Source: JBDGYW01 sp964518955 | GTDB lineage: Bacteria > Gemmatimonadota > Gemmatimonadetes > Gemmatimonadales > GWC2-71-9 | Direction: 5' to 3' | DNA length: 64,000 nt | NCBI GenBank assembly: GCA_964518955.1 | Contig: CAZFHS010000036.1 | Coordinates: forward strand, 5,456 to 69,455 | Shown here: positions 15,913 to 25,000 of the stretch, one piece after another | Numbering within the stretch: position 1 is the stretch's first letter | How the letters are laid out: each line of letters begins with the position of its first letter | Position numbers and translations under genes: made by a program | The notes under the pieces: model-generated | What the model was told of the DNA's origin: nothing | The model's input: the letters and a program-made list of their open reading frames with translations, nothing else | Database searches by the model: none

Positions 15913-18656
15913 TGTCCGGCGATCGGAAACCTCGGCGGCGGCGATGGTCAGAGGTGGTGTACCGTATGCTGCTGTTCCTGTATCCGACCCAGTTCAGGCT
16001 CGAATACGGCACCGGGATGGTCGAGACGTTTCGCGACCGCTGGGATATCGAAAGGGAGAGGGGCGCGTACTTCGTGGGATTGCGAGTTTGGACGTTCGCA
16101 CTCCGCGACCTGCTGTCTTCTTCGCTGCGAGAATGGCGGTCCCAAACACGAGGGCCGAACAAACCAGGCAAGCAACCTCTAGCTCCAAAACCAGGGAGCA
16201 TTTTGGAGGTTGTTCATGACATCTGGCGCGACATCCGTCATGCTCTCCGAGGCTTCTCCAGGAATCCCGGGTTCGTTGCCCTCGCGATACTCACGGCGGC
16301 CGTCGGCATCGGAGCCAACGCCGCAATCTTCAGCGTAGTCAACAACGTCGTTCTCCGTCCCCTGCCGTACGACCAGCCGAATCAGCTCGTATTTATGAGG
16401 GAAACCTGGAACGATTTCGGATGGGGGCCCGTCTCATACCCCAACCTCGTCGATTGGCGGGAGCAGAACGATGTCTTCGAGCATCTCGCCGCATTCGAGT
16501 GGACGAGCACGAGCCTACGGCACTCAGGACCACCGATCCGTTTGGAATCCATAAGTGCCGAGGCAAACCTCTTCGAACTGCTTGGATCACAGCCGTTCAT
16601 CGGCCGCACGTTCGCAACTGGCGAAGACCACGTTGGTGCGCAACCAGTCGTAATACTCAGTCACGTTTTCTGGGAGCGGATGTTTGCTTCAGACCCGGCT
16701 ATCGTCGGAACGGCGCTCACCCTGAACGGCGAGCCGCACGAAGTCATAGGAGTAATGCCCGAGGGATTCCACTTCCCCGCGGATGCGGAAAACGTCGATA
16801 TCTGGCTGCCGATCAGGCTGACTCCAAGCGCCATCCATGATAGAGGTCACCATAGCCTCGCCGTAGTCGGGCGCCTGGCACATCACATCAGTATCGAGGC
16901 AGCCGACCTGCAAATGGATGGAATTGCCGGCAGGATCTCCGAGTTGTATCCGCAGATCCAGGGTGGGGGAGGCGTGTGGGTCAGGCCGTTGCACGAGGAG
17001 ATAGTGGGCAACGTCCGCCCGCTGATCCTCATTCTCTTTGGCGCCGTCGGATTGGTGCTGCTAATCGCTTGCGCCAACCTGGGCAACATGATGCTCGCGC
17101 GAGCCACGGACAGGAGCCGCGAGGTCGCGCTTCGGTCGGCGCTCGGCGCGGGACGCCGGCGCCTCATGAGAATGTTCATTACAGAGAGCCTGCTGCTCTC
17201 GTTCCTCGGTGGCGCCCTGGGTGTTGTGATTGCCCACACGAGCATCGATGCCCTGATCACATTCGGTGGCGCACAGATTCCACGTTCGGACTCCATCGGT
17301 TTGGATGGCAGAGTCTTCGGATTCCTACTCGGCGTTTCGACACTCACGGGACTGCTGTTCGGTCTCGCACCTGCCGTGTTCGCATCGTCGGGCAACGTGG
17401 TATCCGGGCTTGGCGGCACCAGCGGCCGAGGCGGGTCGAGTCGGAGACGACGTTTGTACCGCAACGGGCTCGTGGTTACCGAATTCGCACTGGCGTTCGT
17501 TCTGCTGCTTGGCGCAGGACTGCTGGTCAGGACGCTTGCCAGCCTCGAAGATGTCGAACCCGGGTTCGTTGAAGACAACCTGATCACCATGCGGTTGTCC
17601 CTCGCGGCGGACAAACATCCGGGCAACAGCGGGACACGGTTCTACAGCGACGTGCTGAATCGTGTCGAGGCAATACCGGGTGTATCGAAGCTCGGAATGA
17701 CCTGTAGGATCCCGCTTCAGGGTTGGGGTCACAGCGGCAGGTTTCAGCTCGACGGCGTTCCGTGGGGAGCACCCGGCACCGAGCCACACGCACACTGGAG
17801 GTACGTGAGCGCGGGCTATTTCGAAACAATTGGAATGCGAATGGTGCGTGGGCGCGGGTTCGCGGCAGACGATGACGCGGATGGGCTCCCGGTCATAATC
17901 ATCAACGAAGCCCTGGCCCGGAGGTATTACCCGGACAAAGACCCTGTCGGCAAGATCATCCGAATGCCCACCGCTCCCGAACTGTTTCTGAACCCCGAAG
18001 AGCGAACCATGATGGTCGTCGGAGTCGTGAGCGACGTGCTGGAGTCGGGATTGCACAGGCCGCCGCGCCCAATTCTGTACTTCCCCTTCAAGCAGATCGA
18101 ACGGTTCGACCTGCTCGCAGACATGAGCCTGGTGGTGCAAGCAGCATTACCGACCGCCAGCCTTGTTCCGCCCATTCGGTCGGCGGTGCAAACGCTCGAT
18201 CCCGGGCAGCCCGTATATGACGTGATGACGATGGACCAGGTCGTGTCCGAATCCCTTGCGGGCAGGCGCCTGACCTCTTGGCTGTTCGGCAGCTTCGCGG
18301 TGGTGGCTCTGATATTGGCACTGGCGGGCATCTACGGAGTGGTCTCATACCTCGTGGCGCAACGAACAAAAGAATTCGGCGTGCGCGTCGCCCTGGGTGC
18401 GAGTCCGAAAGCCGTGCTCACAGGGGTGCTGGGGAGCGGGGCGGCTCTGGTCGGGATCGGCCTCGTATTGGGCATCGCGGCCGCGGCGGGATTGTCGCGC
18501 CTGATAGGTGGAATGCTCTTCGGTGTGACGCCCACGGACGTACCCACTTACGTCGGCGCGTCGCTGCTTCTGTCGGCGGTTGCGCTTGCCGCCTGCCTGG
18601 TACCAGCACGCCGAGCGATGAGGGTGGATCCGGCGGAGGCGTTGAGGTTTGAGTGA
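15912..18656 (+). CDS. ADOP-type duplicated MacB/FtsX permease
   Basis: A 914-residue membrane protein of the family I know as Acidobacterial Duplicated Orphan Permeases. An N-terminal prefix of about 100 residues (YRMLLFLYPTQFRLEYG) is followed by two copies of the MacB_PCD plus FtsX arrangement. The first membrane segment is at about 118-140 (VGIGANAAIFSVVNNVVLRPLPY). A periplasmic domain leads to the three-helix FtsX block (LLIACANLGNMMLARATDRSREVALRSALGAGRRRL) at about 370-480. A second large periplasmic domain then precedes the C-terminal FtsX block, ending 'VPARRAMRVDPAEALRFE'. There is no ATPase gene beside it, which is normal for this group. Role: inferred mechanotransmission or export of a hydrophobic compound. 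The PadR gene overlaps it by one base. Confidence 0.92.
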   Translation: MSGDRKPRRRRWSEVVYRMLLFLYPTQFRLEYGTGMVETFRDRWDIERERGAYFVGLRVWTFALRDLLSSSLREWRSQTRGPNKPGKQPLAPKPGSILEVVHDIWRDIRHALRGFSRNPGFVALAILTAAVGIGANAAIFSVVNNVVLRPLPYDQPNQLVFMRETWNDFGWGPVSYPNLVDWREQNDVFEHLAAFEWTSTSLRHSGPPIRLESISAEANLFELLGSQPFIGRTFATGEDHVGAQPVVILSHVFWERMFASDPAIVGTALTLNGEPHEVIGVMPEGFHFPADAENVDIWLPIRLTPSAIHDRGHHSLAVVGRLAHHISIEAADLQMDGIAGRISELYPQIQGGGGVWVRPLHEEIVGNVRPLILILFGAVGLVLLIACANLGNMMLARATDRSREVALRSALGAGRRRLMRMFITESLLLSFLGGALGVVIAHTSIDALITFGGAQIPRSDSIGLDGRVFGFLLGVSTLTGLLFGLAPAVFASSGNVVSGLGGTSGRGGSSRRRRLYRNGLVVTEFALAFVLLLGAGLLVRTLASLEDVEPGFVEDNLITMRLSLAADKHPGNSGTRFYSDVLNRVEAIPGVSKLGMTCRIPLQGWGHSGRFQLDGVPWGAPGTEPHAHWRYVSAGYFETIGMRMVRGRGFAADDDADGLPVIIINEALARRYYPDKDPVGKIIRMPTAPELFLNPEERTMMVVGVVSDVLESGLHRPPRPILYFPFKQIERFDLLADMSLVVQAALPTASLVPPIRSAVQTLDPGQPVYDVMTMDQVVSESLAGRRLTSWLFGSFAVVALILALAGIYGVVSYLVAQRTKEFGVRVALGASPKAVLTGVLGSGAALVGIGLVLGIAAAAGLSRLIGGMLFGVTPTDVPTYVGASLLLSAVALAACLVPARRAMRVDPAEALRFE

Positions 18657-18658
18657 GG

Positions 18659-18690
18659 CATCGTAAAATGGTCATGACCAAAATACGATG
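18659..18690. repeat. Interrupted palindrome after permease gene
   Basis: The outer arms CATCGTA (18659-18665) and TACGATG (18684-18690) surround the perfect 10-base palindrome GGTCATGACC (18670-18679). It begins 2 bases after the permease stop. It could be a terminator-like structure or an operator; there is no T-run. Confidence 0.45.
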
Positions 18691-18792
18691 GATGCGAAAA
18701 TGGTAAGGCTGCGGATTCCGATTGCTTCGGAATGTCTGGCAAGCCAATTGTCGTGTCCGAGCGGATGTTGCTGCCCCAACTGCCTCGCCAAC

Positions 18793-18827
18793 CTTACAAT
18801 TACGGAATTGACTTCCGTTATTGTAAG
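18793..18827. promoter_or_regulatory. 15-base inverted repeat in front of AAA+ gene
   Basis: CTTACAATTACGGAA (18793-18807) and TTCCGTTATTGTAAG (18813-18827) are complementary at 14 of 15 positions with a 5-base centre. It ends 15 bases before the GTG start of the ATPase gene, the right place for a repressor operator or for an RNA hairpin masking the start. Confidence 0.6.
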
Positions 18828-18842
18828 ACTTAGAATAGGTGC

Positions 18843-20012
18843 GTGATTAACCGACAGTCGGCCGATCTGGCACAACAACTGGCTCGCGAGTTCAAAATCG
18901 TTGCAGTGGTGGGCCCTCGACAGTCAGGGAAAACCACGCTTGCCCGCGCCGTCTTTTCAACCAAGCGGTATGTCGGCCTGGAGGAGCCGGACAACCTGCA
19001 GTTCGCCCGTGAAGATCCACGCCGTTTTCTGGACCAATATCCCAAAGGGGCGGTAATCGATGAGGCTCAACGCTGCCCCGATCTATTCTCTTACCTGCAA
19101 GGGATAGTGGATGAACGGAGCAACTCGGGGCAGTTCATTCTGACGGGCTCGCAGCACTTTGGACTGATGGAGAGCATTACCCAGTCATTGGCAGGTCGGG
19201 TCGGCTTCCTACGCCTACTTCCGTTTTCATTGAATGAACTGCAGAGCGCAAACTGCGCCCCAGGTTCGGTCGACCTCATGCTCTTCAAGGGCGGGTATCC
19301 ACCTCTATACGATCAACCAGTCGTGCCCGAAAGGTGGCTGGATGCTTACATAACAACATACGTGGAGCGGGATGTTCGCCAGTTGATCAACGTGCGCGAC
19401 CTCAGTGCGTTTCAACTCTTCATGCGACTCTGCGCCGCGAACGTTGGGCAGATGCTGAACGCCTCGCGCTTGGGCGGAGATGTGGGTATTGACCAGAAGA
19501 CTGTGAGAGCGTGGATTGGGTTGCTCGAGAGCAGCTTCATTGCGTTTCGGTTGCAGCCTCACTTTCGCAACTTTCGAAAACGCCTAGTGAAAACGCCAAA
19601 ACTGTACTTCTATGACACAGCCCTGGCTGCGCGTTTGCTGGGAATAGAATCGCCTGAGCAACTTGTAACGCACCCACTGAGAGGTGCGCTGTTCGAGAAT
19701 TGGGTGGTCGCTGAACTGCTCAAGGGAAGAGGGGCTCGAGGGAAGAGCGACAACCTCTTCTTCTGGCGTAGCCACATCGGACACGAAATCGACGTGCTCG
19801 CCGATCGCGGCGATCTACTCCTGCCGATTGAGATCAAAGCCGGCACTACGATTGCATCAGACTGGTTCGCTGGCCTTCAAAAGTGGCTCGATCTCGCAGG
19901 TTCGGTGGCGGGGCAACCGACGCTGGTGTATGGAGGTCGGGCTCGGCAATCTCGCAGGGGCATCAATGTGCTTCCATGGAACGAGATCGACTGCCTCGCC
20001 AACGAAGTGTAA
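18843..20012 (+). CDS. AAA+ ATPase with C-terminal DUF4143 domain
   Basis: A 389-residue protein. The N-terminal P-loop domain has Walker A GPRQSGKTT (residues 24-32) and Walker B 'GAVIDEAQ' with Asp72-Glu73. A winged-helix-like middle follows, then the DUF4143 domain (about 200-370) with 'LFENWVVAELLK', 'GHEIDVLA' and 'LPIEIKAG', the E...D...E-x-K pattern of PD-(D/E)xK nuclease-like folds. These proteins are very common in bacteria and archaea and show signs of horizontal spread. Their biological role is not settled, and links to defence or selfish elements have been suggested. The start is GTG. It is monocistronic, preceded by a long inverted repeat and facing the ferritin-like gene 19 bases away. 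Its immediate flanks hold two different palindromes, unlike the surrounding genes. Confidence 0.88.
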   Translation: MINRQSADLAQQLAREFKIVAVVGPRQSGKTTLARAVFSTKRYVGLEEPDNLQFAREDPRRFLDQYPKGAVIDEAQRCPDLFSYLQGIVDERSNSGQFILTGSQHFGLMESITQSLAGRVGFLRLLPFSLNELQSANCAPGSVDLMLFKGGYPPLYDQPVVPERWLDAYITTYVERDVRQLINVRDLSAFQLFMRLCAANVGQMLNASRLGGDVGIDQKTVRAWIGLLESSFIAFRLQPHFRNFRKRLVKTPKLYFYDTALAARLLGIESPEQLVTHPLRGALFENWVVAELLKGRGARGKSDNLFFWRSHIGHEIDVLADRGDLLLPIEIKAGTTIASDWFAGLQKWLDLAGSVAGQPTLVYGGRARQSRRGINVLPWNEIDCLANEV

Positions 20013-20030
20013 GCCTAGAGTGACCTTCCG

Positions 20031-20516
20031 TTACAGCTGCTCCAGCTTCTCCGTGATCATCCGTATGTGGCTGTATTCTTCCTTGATGATGGTGTTTACC
20101 TTGCCGCCAGAAAGATCACCCATCACCATGTCGAGAGACGTGTAGAACACCACGGCATCCTTCTCACGAGCCAGCGCAAATTCTAGGACTTCCTTGAGCG
20201 AGCTGTGCCTGTCGGCAAACGTGGCGACGTCCTGTTCGCTGGTGAAAACCTTCCTATTCGCGACCGCCTGGAGATACAACTCCACCTCGCCATATGGATC
20301 CCAGGTGAGATCCTTCTCGTTTGCGTCCCGCATCTGCGTACGCAGGTCACTGAAGATCTTGATATGCCCGTTTTCCCAATCAGCCAGTTCAGTAAGGAGC
20401 TTCTTTGCATCCTGATCCTTAGCCAGTTCGGCCGAGCGGCGATAGAACATCTCGCCGTTTTTCTCAATATCGACTGCTATGGTGAAGATCTCGTCTATGT
20501 TGAATTCTTGCGGCAT
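20031..20516 (-). CDS. Ferritin-like/rubrerythrin-type diiron protein
   Basis: A 161-residue four-helix protein without a rubredoxin domain. Metal-ligand patterns are visible in order: 'DIEKNGEMFYRRSA' (Glu18 or Glu22), 'WENGHIKIF' (Glu48, His51), 'REKDAVVFY' and 'IIKEEYSHIRMI' (Glu and His near 147-151). This is the E/ExxH twice-repeated arrangement of the rubrerythrin/ferritin-like superfamily. A role in peroxide reduction or iron handling is inferred. A soluble form lacking the rubredoxin tail needs an external electron donor. It converges with the AAA+ gene and diverges from the second sulfatase, 178 bases away. No Fur or PerR box was recognised. Confidence 0.85.
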   Translation of the reverse strand: MPQEFNIDEIFTIAVDIEKNGEMFYRRSAELAKDQDAKKLLTELADWENGHIKIFSDLRTQMRDANEKDLTWDPYGEVELYLQAVANRKVFTSEQDVATFADRHSSLKEVLEFALAREKDAVVFYTSLDMVMGDLSGGKVNTIIKEEYSHIRMITEKLEQL

Positions 20517-20694
20517 CTTCTCTGTACCTTCCCATGAATAGGCGGTTCGTATTCGACCCGAAACATACTCTGACTTGTGTTCTCGTGGCGAGGGAGCGGC
20601 GTGTGTCAGCGTCCATTACTTGCCGTCAACCACATAGCCAAACCCCTGCCCCGCAGGATAGCTTCCCTGACATGCAACCGCACCAGGAGCACCC

Positions 20695-22197
20695 ATGAGC
20701 GTACACTTCGATCGCAGAGATTTCATGAAGACCGTAGGCGTCGGCGCGACGGCGTTGGCGTTGCCCGGAATCAAGGGATGCGCCCCCGGGGAACGGCCGC
20801 CAAACATCGTCTTCATTCTCGCCGACGATCTGGGATACAACGAGCTTGGCTGCTACGGCCAGGAGAAGATCCGAACGCCCAACATAGACAGGATCGCGGC
20901 CGAGGGCATGCGGTTCACCCAGCACTATTCGGGCAGTCCGGTTTGTGCTCCATCGCGTTGCGTTCTTCTGACCGGCAAGCACACAGGCCACTCGTACATC
21001 CGCGACAACGACGAGATGAACGAACGCGGAGACGTCTGGCACGACCCTGAACTCGAAGGTCAGCGTCCGTTGCTTCCCAACACCTTCACGATGGGGACTA
21101 TGCTAAAGCAGGCCGGATACAAGACCGGAGCGATCGGCAAATGGGGGCTCGGCGGGCCCGGGAGCACGGGCGCACCTAACGCACAGGGCTTCAACCACTG
21201 GTACGGCTATCTCTGCCAACGCGTCGCTCACAACTATTATCCGACTCACCTGTGGCGGAATGGAGAGAAGGATATGCTGGAGGGGAACGACTACTTCTAT
21301 CCCCACCAGCGGATGCCTGAAGACGCCGACCCGAACGACCCTGCATCGTATGAGCCTTACAAGGGCGAGACGTACTCGATGGACCCGATGGTGGAAGAGG
21401 CGTTGGGTTTCATTCGCGAGAACCAGGACGACCCCTTCTTCCTCTACCTGCCGTTCCCTGTGCCACACGTGTCGATCCAGGTGCCGGAGGAGTCATTGGC
21501 CGAGTACGAAGGCCAGTTTGATGACGAACCGTACATCGGCGACAGGGGTTACGTGCCGCATCCCGCTCCGCGCGCCGGCTACGCCGCTATGATCACGAGG
21601 ATGGACAGTGAGATCGGCCGCATAATGGCGTTGATAGACGAGCTCGATCTCGACGACAACACGATCGTGTTCTTCACGAGCGATAACGGGCCAACCTTCA
21701 ACGGCGGCACGGATTCAGAGTTTTTCGATAGCGCCGGCGATTTTCGCGGTCTCAAAACCCAGCTCTACGAGGGCGGAATACGGGTGCCAATGATAGCTCG
21801 GTGGCCGGGACACATCGAGCCGGGCACGGTTTCCGACCACCAGTCGGGCTTCTGGGATTTTCTGCCCACCTTTGCCGGGCTCGTGAACATGCAGCCGCCA
21901 GGCGATACGGACGGGCTCTCCTTGCTTCCGACGCTGCTGGACACACACGGACGGCAGCATAGCCACGAGTACCTATACTGGGAATATCACGGCAGGCAGG
22001 CAGTACGGATGGGAGACTGGAAGGCGCTACGCCATGGCGTGGACCAGCCGATCGAATTGTACGATCTCGCGACCGACATAGGTGAACAGCATGATGTGTC
22101 TGGTGAGTACCCTGATGTCGTTGCGCGGATCGAAGACATTATGACCAACGGGCGGACGCCGTCGGAGTTGTTTCCGCTAGACCGCGGAGAAGAGTGA
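20695..22197 (+). CDS. Tat-exported Cys-type arylsulfatase (S1 family)
   Basis: A 500-residue sulfatase, paralogous to the one at 12.5 kb. It has twin-arginine motif DRRDFMK (residues 6-12), probable lipobox Cys29, metal ligands Asp44-Asp45 in 'ADDLG', signature CAPSR with Cys84 as formylglycine precursor and Arg88, and 'SDNGP' with Asp330-Asn331. The second signature residue is Ala rather than Ser, a variation known within the family. A clear AGGAG lies 7 bases before the ATG. It hydrolyses sulfate esters in the periplasm or at the cell surface. It stands alone, about 8 kb from the maturase that probably activates it, with a PhoD-like phosphatase gene 148 bases downstream. Specificity cannot be told without family comparison. 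Confidence 0.93.
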   Translation: MSVHFDRRDFMKTVGVGATALALPGIKGCAPGERPPNIVFILADDLGYNELGCYGQEKIRTPNIDRIAAEGMRFTQHYSGSPVCAPSRCVLLTGKHTGHSYIRDNDEMNERGDVWHDPELEGQRPLLPNTFTMGTMLKQAGYKTGAIGKWGLGGPGSTGAPNAQGFNHWYGYLCQRVAHNYYPTHLWRNGEKDMLEGNDYFYPHQRMPEDADPNDPASYEPYKGETYSMDPMVEEALGFIRENQDDPFFLYLPFPVPHVSIQVPEESLAEYEGQFDDEPYIGDRGYVPHPAPRAGYAAMITRMDSEIGRIMALIDELDLDDNTIVFFTSDNGPTFNGGTDSEFFDSAGDFRGLKTQLYEGGIRVPMIARWPGHIEPGTVSDHQSGFWDFLPTFAGLVNMQPPGDTDGLSLLPTLLDTHGRQHSHEYLYWEYHGRQAVRMGDWKALRHGVDQPIELYDLATDIGEQHDVSGEYPDVVARIEDIMTNGRTPSELFPLDRGEE

Positions 22198-22230
22198 GGG
22201 CGGGGAGTAGGACGGAGAGATCTGGTTCGT

Positions 22231-22296
22231 GCAGCGAACAGCGAGCAACGTACTGGCTGGTGACCGCTGCACGCTGCTCGTTGTTCGACATAGAAC
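22231..22296. repeat. Heptamer-type inverted repeat (CGYTGYY family)
   Basis: The left arm CGAACAGCGAGCAACG (22235-22250) and right arm CGCTGCTCGTTGTTCG (22272-22287) are complementary at 14 of 16 positions. Each arm is built from 7-base units of the form CGYTGYY. The right arm continues into CGACATAGA, a tail shared with the repeat near 51.3 kb. It lies between the sulfatase and PhoD-like genes. Confidence 0.6.
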
Positions 22297-22345
22297 CACA
22301 ATTCACGCAAGAAGCTCGACGTAACATCGTTTCAAGGAATGCGCC

Positions 22346-25000
22346 GTGAATCTCAAACTCATCAAACGATATGTCGGCATCCCAATCATACTCGCCATCA
22401 TTCTGATCATGCGGTTCGGGTGCGAGCGCGAGCAGCCTGTCACGTTTCAGAGCGGTTGGCACATGAGCCCCGACCGCCGCTGGGTCGGGCCGAACTTCTG
22501 GGCAAATCGCCTGCAGGATTGGGCCGTCATCAACAGGAGATTGGTGTGCCTCGAATCGCGTCCCATGCGTACGGTCCATCTGCTAACCAGGCGACTCGGC
22601 ACTGCCGAAGGAGAATTCGAGACATCTCTTCAGTTCGGCAGGGTGAGGTTGCCCACGGAAGACTCCACCGTGAGCAGTGCAGGGATTCTGTTGGGCGCAG
22701 GTGCTGACCTGGATTATCGGGCCGCCTCTCTCATTCATCACAGTCACGGACCGTCTGCGGGATTGTACGCAGGGGTAGACTCGCGAGGGTTCCTGTTCCT
22801 GAGTGACTTCGAACGAGAGGACGGGCTGATCGCATCCAGCACCGAAGCTCTGCCGTCAACTGAGAACGTCGCGTTGACCTTGGAGGCACGCCAAGACGGC
22901 GGCGGCTATGTCTTGGACATGGTCGCGTTCTTGCCCGGGGAATCAGGCGACACCATCTCTCTATCGGTACCCGACATTGGCAATTCCCGCCTGGTCGGAA
23001 ACCTCGCTCTCGTATCCAGTTCAGCATCGCACAACGGCGCACGGTTCTGGTTCGCTTCCTGGCAAATGGACGGCAGCAAGCTAGAAGCACACAACTCCCG
23101 TATGGCGGGACCCGTCATTGGAAGTCAACACACTCTGAGTGAAGGCACGCTGAAGCTCACGGCGCAGTTCATGCCGCTGGGCGAGATGGACGGAAAGTTG
23201 ACCGAGTTTCAGGTCGCGGATGGGAGTAGCTGGAATACCGTTGCCACCGGCGAAGTCGCCGAGCCTGGCTTCACAGCCACATTCAGGGTCGAAGATTGGG
23301 ACACTGCCGAGGATCGTCGGTTTCGAGTTGCATATCGGCGCGCGGTCGGAGGGGCGAGCCTGCAGCACTACCACTACGGAACGATCAGGAAGGACCCAGT
23401 CGACAAGGCAGAGATCGTGGTCGCTGCGTTCACGGGCAATCACAACGTCGCCCGCGGCGTGGATCGCGGTCAGTTCCCCTGGGATTGGGGAGTTTGGTTC
23501 CCACACAACGACATAGTCACGCGCGTCGGTGCGCACCAGCCCGATTTCCTATTCTTCAGCGGCGACCAGGTGTACGAGGGCGCGAGTCCCACAGCTGCGG
23601 ACTTCGAACAGCCGTACGAGGACTACCTGTACAAGTGGTACCTCTGGTACTGGGCATTCGGAGAGCTGACCGCCGAGATACCCAGTGTATCCGTTCCCGA
23701 CGATCATGACGTTTTCCATGGGAATATCTGGGGAGCAGGCGGCAGAGCGACGCCACCGGGCCTAACGGGCGCCGCGGCTCAGGACGAGGGAGGTTACAAA
23801 CTGCCGGCCGAGTGGGTGAACATGGTTCAGCAAACCATGACCAGCCACCTGCCCGACCCCTACGACGCCACTCCTGTCGAGCAGGGAATTGGCGTGTACT
23901 ACACCGACATCCTCTACGGCGGAGTGAGTTTTGCCGTGGTCGAGGATCGCAAGTTCAAGTCTGCACCCGCAGGTCTGCTCCCCGCCGCGGACGTCTGGAA
24001 CGGCTGGGCGAGGAACAGGAGATTCAACGCGACTTCCCAGGCCGATGTGCGAGGCGCGCAACTGCTTGGCGAGAGGCAACTCGAGTTTTTGGATATTTGG
24101 GCCAACGATTGGAGCGGCGGCACCTGGATGAAAGTGCTGCTTTCTCAAACACTGTTCGCCAATGTCGCGTCGATTCCCGATTCCGCACTGAACGGCTCAG
24201 TGATTCCGTCGCTTCCGATTCTTCCGGCTGGGGAATACGTGGAGGGCGATCGCAAGGTGTCCGACATGGACTCGAACGGCTGGCCGCAAACAGGGCGCAA
24301 TAGGGCTCTGCGAGCCATGCGCAAAGGGTTTGCGGTTCACCTCTCGGGCGACCAGCACCTCGGTAGCACGATTCAGTACGGTGTTGACGAATGGGGAGAC
24401 GCGGGCCACGCGCTCTGCGTTCCCTCGATCGCGAACTTCTGGCCGCGTAGATGGTTCCCTCCGACGCCGGGTGAGAATCGCGATCCGAGCGCACCCCGTT
24501 ATACGGGTGAGTTCGAAGACGGCTTCGGAAACAAGATCACTGTGCATGCGGTTTCGAACCCGCACCAATACGGGCGAGAACCCGCGCAATTGCACGACCG
24601 GGCACCTGGGTACGGCATCGCACGGTTCGATCGGAACACCAGGGCTGTGAGCTTGGAAGCATGGCCACGCTGGGCAGATCCGACAGCAGGTGACACACCC
24701 TATGCCGGTTGGCCGGTGACCTTCCAGCAGCAAGACAATTACGGACGGACGCCCGCAGGATACCTGCCTACGCTCGAAATCACGGGTATGGAAAACGCTG
24801 TGGTTCAGGTCGTCGACGAGAGTTCAGCTGAGATTGTCTACACACTCCGCATAACTGGCAATAGCTTCACACCGGTGGCGTTTGGGGAAGGGCCGTATAC
24901 GGTGAATGTTGGCAGCGGCGCGGCAGATGAGTGGAAGACGTATGCGGGAATGGTACCGACGGCGGAGGTTTCTGGGGAGACGGTGGCGGTGGAGTTTTAG
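22346..25000 (+). CDS. PhoD-like metallophosphatase with long N-terminal extension
   Basis: An 884-residue membrane-anchored or secreted protein. The start is GTG with AAGGA upstream, and a membrane segment or uncleaved signal lies at about residues 10-26 (IPIILAIILIMRFGC). Residues about 35-260 are beta-rich and resemble a concanavalin-type jelly roll. The C-terminal part is a PhoD-like calcineurin-fold phosphatase: 'FLFFSGDQVYEG' (metal Asp), 'SVPDDHDVFHGN' and 'VHLSGDQHLGS', followed by a beta-rich tail. Role: hydrolysis of phosphodiesters or phosphomonoesters outside the cytoplasm. The actual substrate is unknown, and some PhoD-like proteins near sulfatases act on modified glycans. The stop codon overlaps the following sigma gene by one base (TAGTG), so the phosphatase may share a message with the regulator pair. 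Confidence 0.82.
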   Translation: MNLKLIKRYVGIPIILAIILIMRFGCEREQPVTFQSGWHMSPDRRWVGPNFWANRLQDWAVINRRLVCLESRPMRTVHLLTRRLGTAEGEFETSLQFGRVRLPTEDSTVSSAGILLGAGADLDYRAASLIHHSHGPSAGLYAGVDSRGFLFLSDFEREDGLIASSTEALPSTENVALTLEARQDGGGYVLDMVAFLPGESGDTISLSVPDIGNSRLVGNLALVSSSASHNGARFWFASWQMDGSKLEAHNSRMAGPVIGSQHTLSEGTLKLTAQFMPLGEMDGKLTEFQVADGSSWNTVATGEVAEPGFTATFRVEDWDTAEDRRFRVAYRRAVGGASLQHYHYGTIRKDPVDKAEIVVAAFTGNHNVARGVDRGQFPWDWGVWFPHNDIVTRVGAHQPDFLFFSGDQVYEGASPTAADFEQPYEDYLYKWYLWYWAFGELTAEIPSVSVPDDHDVFHGNIWGAGGRATPPGLTGAAAQDEGGYKLPAEWVNMVQQTMTSHLPDPYDATPVEQGIGVYYTDILYGGVSFAVVEDRKFKSAPAGLLPAADVWNGWARNRRFNATSQADVRGAQLLGERQLEFLDIWANDWSGGTWMKVLLSQTLFANVASIPDSALNGSVIPSLPILPAGEYVEGDRKVSDMDSNGWPQTGRNRALRAMRKGFAVHLSGDQHLGSTIQYGVDEWGDAGHALCVPSIANFWPRRWFPPTPGENRDPSAPRYTGEFEDGFGNKITVHAVSNPHQYGREPAQLHDRAPGYGIARFDRNTRAVSLEAWPRWADPTAGDTPYAGWPVTFQQQDNYGRTPAGYLPTLEITGMENAVVQVVDESSAEIVYTLRITGNSFTPVAFGEGPYTVNVGSGAADEWKTYAGMVPTAEVSGETVAVEF

